Positions 50,904 through 56,361 of a stretch of DNA of 64,000 nucleotides are shown here, piece after piece. The stretch spans positions 297,128 to 361,127 of the forward strand of contig NZ_LMFV01000045.1 of NCBI RefSeq assembly GCF_001427285.1, in the 5' to 3' direction. Position 1 is the stretch's first letter. Each line of letters starts with the position of its first letter. The notes beneath the pieces were generated by a model that worked only from the letters and a program-made list of their open reading frames with translations, was not told where the DNA came from and made no database searches. This DNA comes from Mesorhizobium sp. Root552 (GTDB taxonomy: Bacteria; Pseudomonadota; Alphaproteobacteria; Rhizobiales; Rhizobiaceae). The position numbers and the translations under genes are program-made.

Positions 50904-51444
50904 CCGGAAACGTCTCGCCCATCTGGTGAAGGCCACGAACCAGCGCGCCGTCATCATCGACCTGGTGAAGCAGCATGGATGGACCAGGGGCGCAGAGATC
51001 GGCGTTCTCCGGGGCAAGACGCTGTTTTCCGTACTCGATGCCTGTCCCGGCCTTTCGATGACCGGCGTCGATCAGTGGAAGGTTGTTCCGCTTCGGGAGG
51101 ATGAGAACGCGGAGACCTATGTCGATTTCGACATGCGAGCGCTGGAACGCGACGTGGCGCTGCGGGCCAAGGGCTACGGCTATCGGTGCATCATCCTCAA
51201 GGGCGATTCCGTCGCCATGTCCAAGTCGGTCGAAAAGGGATCGCTGGATTTCGTATTCCTCGACGGTGACCACACCGAACACGGACTGAAACGCGATATC
51301 GCGGCTTGGGCTTCCAAGGTCCGTAGCGGCGGCATGATCCTCGGACATGACATTTCGTGGGCAACCGTCAACCGCGTTGTCTCCGCGAAGTATCCCGACT
51401 TCCAAGAGTTCGGCGAAGAAGTGTGGGGCGTCGTCAAGAAATGA
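50896..51444 (+). CDS. Class I SAM-dependent methyltransferase (cassette gene 3)
   Basis: 182 aa. AdoMet motif I is GAEIGVLRGKTLFSVLDACP, followed by MTGVDQWK; motif IV is LDFVFLDGDHTEHGLKRDIA and the next strand is GGMILGHDIS. This is the Methyltransf_24 type, whose members methylate sugars in O-antigens and other small molecules. Coupled to the sugar-transfer genes on both sides, it probably methylates a sugar residue; this is inference from context. Confidence 0.75.
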   Translation: MSDRKRLAHLVKATNQRAVIIDLVKQHGWTRGAEIGVLRGKTLFSVLDACPGLSMTGVDQWKVVPLREDENAETYVDFDMRALERDVALRAKGYGYRCIILKGDSVAMSKSVEKGSLDFVFLDGDHTEHGLKRDIAAWASKVRSGGMILGHDISWATVNRVVSAKYPDFQEFGEEVWGVVKK

Positions 51445-52253
51445 AAGCTATCCTTCTCCCTCGCGCCGAACATCATCGCGAATGGTGCGGTCCTTTCGGT
51501 GAGGGGCTTAGACAGCACGGATGGACCGTGGAAGTCGCCAGCCAGTGGGAGCCGTGCGACCTGCTGGTGTGCTGGGGCGTCCGGCGCGCAGTCGAAATTC
51601 AGGCGCAGAAAAGCAGCGGCGGCGAGGTTTGCATCCTCGAGCGCGGCTATCTCGGTGATCGGTTCAAATGGACGTCGGTTTCCTTCGGCGGCGGCTTGAA
51701 CGGTCGAGGGGAATTCCGCGGGACGCGTGCTGATCCCGGCCGCTTCCATGAGCATTTCGGCCCGCTGAAGCCGTGGAGACGCAAGGAAGGTTACGCGCTC
51801 ATCATCGGGCAGGTTCCGGGCGATATGTCGCTCAGGTCCATCGGCGGTTCACTGGGCGGATGGTATCGCGAGACGGCCATGCGGTTGAAAGCAACCGGCC
51901 ATGACGTGCGCTTCCGGCCTCATCCCGAAGCTGTGAAGCGCGGGGCGGGGGGAAGCATTGCCGGTGTCCAGACCATCGGCGGCGATCTGCAATCGTCGCT
52001 GGATGGCGCTTCGCATGTGGTGACCTGGAACAGCAACACGGCTGTCGAGGCGGTGATTGCGGGCGTTCCCGCCGTCTCGATGGATATCGGCTCAATGGCT
52101 TGGGCCGTAACCGGACATGAACCCGGCGAGGTCGTCACGCCCGACCGGCTGGAATGGGCCGCTCGGCTGGCGTGGAAGCAGTTCACGATGGCGGAAATGG
52201 CATCCGGCTACTGCTGGGATGTTGTGGGCCAGAGGATCGAGGCTGCGGCATGA
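51441..52253 (+). CDS. GT-B-like polysaccharide enzyme (cassette gene 4)
   Basis: 270 aa. Segments are LPRAEHHREWCGPFGEGLRQ, DLLVCWGVRRAVEIQAQ, EGYALIIGQVPGDMSLRSIG, RFRPHPEAVKRGAGG and TWNSNTAVEAVIAGVPAVSM. The last (S/T-N-T-A-x-E-A) is typical of capsule and Kdo transfer enzymes of the KpsC/KpsS/GT-B kind. It overlaps both neighbours by 4 bp. It completes the four-gene cassette, so the phage head operon encodes glycan-type chemistry. Confidence 0.65.
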   Translation: MKAILLPRAEHHREWCGPFGEGLRQHGWTVEVASQWEPCDLLVCWGVRRAVEIQAQKSSGGEVCILERGYLGDRFKWTSVSFGGGLNGRGEFRGTRADPGRFHEHFGPLKPWRRKEGYALIIGQVPGDMSLRSIGGSLGGWYRETAMRLKATGHDVRFRPHPEAVKRGAGGSIAGVQTIGGDLQSSLDGASHVVTWNSNTAVEAVIAGVPAVSMDIGSMAWAVTGHEPGEVVTPDRLEWAARLAWKQFTMAEMASGYCWDVVGQRIEAAA

Positions 52254-52591
52254 TCGACTATGCCTCTTTGCTCTATGGCCCGACCTATGACGTGATTGGT
52301 GTCCCCGCCACGCTGGCGCTCGACGTCTCCGATGCGGAGCCGGTGACGCTCACGGTGCTGGACAAGACGGCAGGCGTTGAAGTCGGCGACAAGATCACCG
52401 TGTCCACCATCCTGCCTGCGGCGATGGTGCGCGTTTCCGAACTGACTGAACGCAGTGTCGGCGTGGGAGAACTTCGGGGCGCGACGATCACGTTCAACGG
52501 CAAAAGCTGGTCGATCATGCGGCACGAATACCGTCCTTCGCCAAATGGCGAGGCCGATGGCGAACTGCTGCTGATCCTGGAGGCGGCATGA
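52250..52591 (+). CDS. Head-tail connector/neck protein
   Basis: 113 aa. MIDYASLLYGPTYDVIGVPA then beta-rich LTVLDKTAGVEVGDKITVST, VRVSELTERSVGVGELRGAT and a closing strand GELLLILEAA. Size, position between capsid and tail-tube genes, and beta pattern agree with gpFII-like head-tail joining proteins. It overlaps neighbours by 4 bp on both sides. Confidence 0.65.
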   Translation: MIDYASLLYGPTYDVIGVPATLALDVSDAEPVTLTVLDKTAGVEVGDKITVSTILPAAMVRVSELTERSVGVGELRGATITFNGKSWSIMRHEYRPSPNGEADGELLLILEAA

Positions 52592-53043
52592 CCGATATCC
52601 GCGAGCAAATCCTGTCGCGGCTTCAGGCGGTCGCGGCTGCCATCGATCCTGCATTGGACAGCCGCAGAAACGAGGCTGACTTGGCCGACACCGCCTTGCC
52701 AGCCGTCGTCCTTCTGGATGGCGAGGAAAGCGCCGTCGATGACGCCGGCACCCGTCCATTGATGACTGTTCGCATCGTGGAAATGACGCCGGAAGTGCAA
52801 TTTCGGATCGCGGCCAAGGCCAAGGATATCGGCCCGAACCTCAACGAATGGCGGGCAAAGCTCATTCACGCCGTGCTGACCGATACGACGCTGGCGGGCC
52901 TGACTGTCAACCGGATCGGCATCCGCTATCGCGGCTCGGCAACCATTACCGAACGGGGTCGCTCCATGGAGGGCGGCATCGGTGTGGCCTTCACCTTCAC
53001 CTACCGGCTCAACCCGTCCGATCTGGTCGAAACCACTGCGTAA
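52588..53043 (+). CDS. Tail completion / minor tail protein
   Basis: 151 aa. MTDIREQILSRLQAVAAAID, then a strand-rich part with ALPAVVLLDGEE and RPLMTVRIVEMTPEVQFRIA. The end, GGIGVAFTFTYRLNPSDL, is a typical C-terminus of tail terminators (lambda gpU-like). Gene order (neck, tail terminator, tail tube) supports this. Confidence 0.7.
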   Translation: MTDIREQILSRLQAVAAAIDPALDSRRNEADLADTALPAVVLLDGEESAVDDAGTRPLMTVRIVEMTPEVQFRIAAKAKDIGPNLNEWRAKLIHAVLTDTTLAGLTVNRIGIRYRGSATITERGRSMEGGIGVAFTFTYRLNPSDLVETTA

Positions 53044-53088
53044 TCACCATGCCCGGTGACGGGCTTCAACACCCGAAAGGAAACTGAC

Positions 53089-53616
53089 ATGGCCACGTCT
53101 CCCAATCCGCTGAACTATTTTGTCGGCAAGGGTACCATCAAATTTACGCCGACCGCAGGCGTTCAGCGCGATCTCGGCAATGCGCCGGAAATCGAACTGA
53201 CCCCGACCATCGAAAAGCTGGATCACTTCTCCAGCCGTTCCGGCGTTCGCAACAAGGATCGTTCGGTCGCTATCGAGAAAGGCATGACCCTTCGCGTCGT
53301 GCTGGAAGAACTGACGGCGGAAAATCTCGCCATGCTGCTGCTCGGCGGCGATATCGATGAGGCTTCGGATGGTACCAAGAGTTTCGCCATCTTCGCGGAA
53401 ACGGAAATCACCGGGGCAATCTCGTTCACCGGCACCAACGATATCGGCGCGAAAGTGACCATGAGCCTGCCGAACGTGTCTTTCGGCCCGTCCGGTTCGT
53501 TCAATCCGATCTCTGACGAATGGGGTCAGATCGAGGTTACGGCGGAAGTGCTGGCGACCGAACACACCGATGGCACGTCCGACTTCGGCACCGTCACCGT
53601 TCTCGAGGCTGCCTGA
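53089..53616 (+). CDS. Major tail tube protein
   Basis: 175 aa. PNPLNYFVGKGTIKFTPTAG, IELTPTIEKLDHFSSRSGVR and RVVLEELTAENLAMLLLGGD match siphovirus tail-tube proteins (a beta barrel with a loop that polymerises). A central alpha part, then VSFGPSGSFNPISDEWGQIE. A strong ribosome site (AAAGGAAACTGAC) fits high expression. Confidence 0.82.
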   Translation: MATSPNPLNYFVGKGTIKFTPTAGVQRDLGNAPEIELTPTIEKLDHFSSRSGVRNKDRSVAIEKGMTLRVVLEELTAENLAMLLLGGDIDEASDGTKSFAIFAETEITGAISFTGTNDIGAKVTMSLPNVSFGPSGSFNPISDEWGQIEVTAEVLATEHTDGTSDFGTVTVLEAA

Positions 53617-54011
53617 TGGCCGGATTGATCAATATCGCGCCGCTGACCGAAACTGTCGAGGTTCGCGGCGCACAGGCCACGGTGTGCGGCGTTGGCGTTC
53701 AGGCCATCGCGCAACTGCTGTTCCGGTTTCCCGACCTTCGCAAGTCATGGGGCAAGGGTCAGTTCGACCTCGCAGAAATCCTCGGCATGTCCGATGAGAT
53801 CGTGAATGCGATCATTGCCGGTGGCGTCGAGGAACTGGACGAGGCGAATGCTTCGCGCCTTGCTCTCGATGAAAAGGCCGAACTGCTTACGGCGATCATT
53901 CGCGTGACCATGCCGCGCGGCCCGGTCCCTTTCATGGAAACGCTGACCGGAGTGATGGGCGCGGTCGGCGGCGGAGCATCGCCCAAGGCGCGGGCTACGA
54001 CCTCGCAATAG
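53616..54011 (+). CDS. Tail assembly chaperone, first frame
   Basis: 131 aa, coupled to the tail-tube gene (TGATG). It begins MAGLINIAPLTETVEVRGAQ, followed by a helical ALLFRFPDLRKSWG-like region (about 35-55) and a middle with EELDEANASRLALDEKAELL. Tail chaperones in this position coat the tape measure protein. The end overlaps a second open frame in the -1 register. Confidence 0.72.
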   Translation: MAGLINIAPLTETVEVRGAQATVCGVGVQAIAQLLFRFPDLRKSWGKGQFDLAEILGMSDEIVNAIIAGGVEELDEANASRLALDEKAELLTAIIRVTMPRGPVPFMETLTGVMGAVGGGASPKARATTSQ

Positions 54012-54013
54012 CG

Positions 54014-54211
54014 GTGGAGCAACTCATCGCGTCGGGTCATCCGCCCGCTGCGGTGTGGAACTATACGCCTCGGCAGATCGCAGGCTTCCTGTTCTTTTCC
54101 TCGAAACGGAAGAACCGCGAAGATGCGTCAAGGCTCTCCATCGGAGCAATGGCGGCGCGGGGCGATCCGAAGGACGTGAAAAAGCAGGTCGAGAAGCTGG
54201 GTAAGGACTGA
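54014..54211 (+). CDS. Tail assembly chaperone, second frame (probably -1 frameshift product)
   Basis: 65 aa if started at GTG 54014. The -1 frame is open upstream of the GTG, and there it reads SIAQGAGYDLAIAVEQLIAS, a sequence that continues smoothly into the frame. It includes PAAVWNYTPRQIAGFLFF. This suggests translation by ribosomal frameshift from the first chaperone gene, as in lambda G-GT. I saw no classical slippery heptamer, so the mechanism is unproven. Confidence 0.65.
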   Translation: MEQLIASGHPPAAVWNYTPRQIAGFLFFSSKRKNREDASRLSIGAMAARGDPKDVKKQVEKLGKD

Positions 54212-54499
54212 TCAGGTCAAGCCAAGGCGGCGCATATCGCGCGTCACGTCTCCGTTGCCAAAACGGGAAGGGACCGGGCCGTCTGCTGTCTTGGTCGCGG
54301 CGGTTCGATCCATGAACAGATCATCAGGGACATGGAAATCCGAACGGGGCCACACATAGAAGGCCCCGATTGCCATGATGACCGTGATGCCGGTGAGGAT
54401 GACGCCAGCCCCAACATTTGCAGGCGGCGCGGCGACGAGGCCAAACGAAAAGGCAATCGCGGTCAAGAACAACAGTGCGCTGACAATCCTGCGGAACAT
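54212..54499 (-). CDS. Minus-strand membrane moron
   Basis: 95 aa. A signal-anchor MFRRIVSALLFLTAIAFSFG and a second hydrophobic segment VGAGVILTGITVIMAIGAFY; a polar C-terminus of about 45 residues ends TRDMRRLGLT. GGAGGG is placed before the ATG. It lies between tail chaperone and the next tail gene, opposite to the late operon, so it can be expressed in the lysogen. Such genes (morons) often alter superinfection. The family is unknown. Confidence 0.7.
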   Translation of the reverse strand: MFRRIVSALLFLTAIAFSFGLVAAPPANVGAGVILTGITVIMAIGAFYVWPRSDFHVPDDLFMDRTAATKTADGPVPSRFGNGDVTRDMRRLGLT

Positions 54500-54552
54500 C
54501 GAACCCTCCCAAACTCGCAAACCAGTATTTCACGATATGGGAGTCTCGACAA

Positions 54553-55194
54553 TTGGCTGCAAGGTTTCGTTTCGACGCCAAGAAAGGCGAGTTCGCGCGG
54601 GCGATGGTGCAGATTGCCGACCCGATTGCCTATGCTGGCACAAGCGCGATCATCGAGGCTGCGGAGATTGTGAAGCGGGAAGGCCGCGCGGACATTGCGT
54701 CAGCCGGCTTTTCGAAACGCTGGCAGAACACGCTTCGGGTTGATGTCTACCCAAAGCGCGGCGCTTCGATGAATGCCGCCGCCTTCATCTGGCACAAGAT
54801 TCCATATGCCGGCGTTTTCGAAGATGGCGACACGATCAGCGGTAAGCCGCTTCTGTGGCTGCCGTTGAAATCGACCCCGCAGCGGATCGGCCGGTCGAAG
54901 ATGACGCCGGCAGGCTACATCAAGAGCATCGGGCCGCTGGTCCCCATCAATCGCCCTGGCAAGCCTCCATTGCTGGCAGGCCAGATCGCAATCAACCGGC
55001 GCGGGCAGACGACTCCCGGCAAGGTCACACTCTCGGCCTTGCGGCGCGGCAACTCCGGCAAGGCGTCTCGGTTGGTGCCGCTGTTCATCGGCATTCCAAA
55101 GGCCAAGATGCCGGACAAGTTCTCCATCCGCGAAATAACCGAACGCGCAGCCAACCGGCTGGGTGAACTGTTCGTGAAGCATCTGAAGGTCTGA
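54553..55194 (+). CDS. DUF6441-like tail protein
   Basis: 213 aa. ARFRFDAKKGEFARAMVQIA, KRWQNTLRVDVYPKRGASMN and IWHKIPYAGVFEDGDTISGK fit the DUF6441 type of phage minor tail or connector protein, which normally stands near the tape measure gene. Only a TTG start is seen at 54553, 10 bases after GGGAG. The C-terminus is basic and helical. Confidence 0.65.
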   Translation: MAARFRFDAKKGEFARAMVQIADPIAYAGTSAIIEAAEIVKREGRADIASAGFSKRWQNTLRVDVYPKRGASMNAAAFIWHKIPYAGVFEDGDTISGKPLLWLPLKSTPQRIGRSKMTPAGYIKSIGPLVPINRPGKPPLLAGQIAINRRGQTTPGKVTLSALRRGNSGKASRLVPLFIGIPKAKMPDKFSIREITERAANRLGELFVKHLKV

Positions 55195-55201
55195 GGCATG
55201 G

Positions 55202-55435
55202 CTATCGTAACCGCACGCCGTGGCCGCCATCACGAACATCGCCGGGGTCGAGAAAGACAACACCTGCCTCCGCGAAAGCGCTTTGTATAGAGGCGAGCGT
55301 ACTGCCGCGAGGGTCAGTAGCCCCGCGCTCGATGTTCTTGATTGAGATTTCCGAAACGCCAGAAGCGGAGGCCAAGTCAGACTGTTTCCAGCCGATCAGC
55401 GCCCTCGCGGCGCGGATTTGGGCCGGGGTGATCAT
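55202..55435 (-). CDS. XRE-family HTH regulator
   Basis: 77 aa from the ATG at 55435 (MITPAQIRAARALIGWKQSD); an in-frame ATG at 55474 adds 13 residues. The helix-turn-helix is LIGWKQSDLASASGVSEISI then KNIERGATDP. The end (AFAEAGVVFLDPGDVRDGGH) is the usual C-terminal wing of small rhizobial XRE regulators. It is divergent from the 55626 gene, so it probably controls that gene and itself. Confidence 0.82.
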   Translation of the reverse strand: MITPAQIRAARALIGWKQSDLASASGVSEISIKNIERGATDPRGSTLASIQSAFAEAGVVFLDPGDVRDGGHGVRLR

Positions 55436-55484
55436 GGCCGTAACGTATGCGACGGCATCGGGGCGGTCAATCATTATGAACTCC

Positions 55485-55521
55485 GCGTATATTTTTTGCT
55501 TGTAGTATAGTAAGATATACG
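55485..55521. promoter_or_regulatory. Divergent promoter/operator of the moron cassette
   Basis: CGTATAT (55486-55492) and ATATACG (55515-55521) are inverted repeats about 22 bp apart in the most AT-rich part of the region. The spacer holds TATAGT/TATACT-like boxes on both strands. The position, between an XRE gene and a divergent gene, fits an operator pair. Exact promoter hexamers could not be assigned. Confidence 0.5.
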
Positions 55522-55549
55522 TTAGGTTTGCTTTTGTAAACGCCAATGA

Positions 55550-55609
55550 GGCGCGGCTGCGTGAAGGGCGGTTTAGCGCGGCGAGGCGTTGCAACGAACG
55601 GCATAGCAA
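55550..55609 (+). repeat. Upstream 5-nt periodic array (RGCNN), 12 units
   Basis: In register from 55550 every fifth base is G at positions 55551, 55556 and so on to 55606, in all 12 units. In 8 of 12 units the next base is C. Typical units are GGCGC, AGCGC and GGCAT. The array fills the leader of the 55626 gene and ends 16 bp before its ATG. Because the period is 5, not 3, coding pressure does not explain it. Confidence 0.8.
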
Positions 55610-55625
55610 ACCATGGAGAACTCCT

Positions 55626-56237
55626 ATGAAAATAGCAGTCACGATTCAGGGTATGACGCCCCTCATCATGAACCGCTTCACCGAAGCCGCAGAGGTTGCG
55701 GTCTCGGGCGGCACGGCAGTCACGTTCAAGGGGGACAAGGGAACGCCCCGCCAGCAGGCCGAAGCGAAGCGATACGCCGATGCTGACGGCCACCTTTATA
55801 TTCCCGGCCCGAATATCTTCGCCTGTCTCATCGCGGCGGGGACGTTCCACAAGGCGGGTAAGTCGAAGCTGACTACCATGAAAACGTCGCTGATCCCGGC
55901 GGGCCTCATGGTCGAGGATATGCTGTGCACCCTGACCAATGCGGACGGCGAGCCGCTGACGGAATGGGAGGTAGATAGCCGGTCGGTTGTTATCCCTTCG
56001 ACCGGTGGCAGGATCATGTGCCATCGCCCGCGCGTCGATGCGTGGCAGACGCAGTTCACACTAGATGTGGACGGAGCGATGTTCTCTCCCGCACTTGTCC
56101 GCGCTGTCGTGGACGATGCGGGTAAGAAGATTGGGCTCGGCGATTTTCGCCCTGCCCGGAAAGGCCCCTTCGGTCGCTTTGTAGTTTCCCATTGGGAGAT
56201 CGCGAAGGACGAGGAGACTTTGAAGAAAGCAGCATAG
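55626..56237 (+). CDS. RAMP/Cas7-like protein between 5-nt arrays
   Basis: 203 aa. The opening strand is MKIAVTIQGMTPLIMNRF. LYIPGPNIFACLIAAG (57-72) resembles the Y-I-P-G-S-S-x-K-G segment of Cas7/Csm3-type proteins. DSRSVVIPSTGGRIMCHRPR follows, and a glycine-rich stretch GLGDFRPARKGPFGRFVV (170-187) recalls the RAMP G-rich loop. I recall related phage and plasmid proteins of unknown function. GGAGAACTCCT stands before the ATG. It forms an autonomous unit with the XRE gene and a terminator; RAMP homology is my inference from motifs. Confidence 0.6.
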   Translation: MKIAVTIQGMTPLIMNRFTEAAEVAVSGGTAVTFKGDKGTPRQQAEAKRYADADGHLYIPGPNIFACLIAAGTFHKAGKSKLTTMKTSLIPAGLMVEDMLCTLTNADGEPLTEWEVDSRSVVIPSTGGRIMCHRPRVDAWQTQFTLDVDGAMFSPALVRAVVDDAGKKIGLGDFRPARKGPFGRFVVSHWEIAKDEETLKKAA

Positions 56238-56310
56238 CACAGTCAAGCCGAGCATTCAGCAGCCTAGCGAGGTGGCGCGGGCTAATGCGAGGCATAGCTT
56301 AGCAAGGCAA
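56231..56310 (+). repeat. Downstream 5-nt periodic array (RGCNN), 16 units
   Basis: Starting over the last codons of the 55626 gene, G appears at every fifth base from 56232 in 14 of 16 units, with GC in 12. Typical units are AGCAC, AGCCG, GGCAT and AGCAA. The array continues through the 3' region to just before the terminator. Together with the leader array it frames the gene in the transcript. Confidence 0.8.
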
Positions 56311-56322
56311 TCTGAACGTTGA

Positions 56323-56346
56323 GGCGGTTCTTCGGAGCCGCCTTTT
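56323..56346 (+). terminator. Terminator of the moron cassette
   Basis: GGCGGTTC, TTCG loop, GAGCCGCC (one G-T pair) and TTTT. It closes the 55626 transcript 16 bp before the tape measure start. Late transcription must read through it. Confidence 0.85.
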
Positions 56347-56361
56347 CTCGTGGTGGTAAGT

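Noticed and set aside
55550..56310. CRISPR array
   Set aside because: The period is 5 nt with no spacers or direct repeats of CRISPR length; no cas1/cas2 genes were seen.
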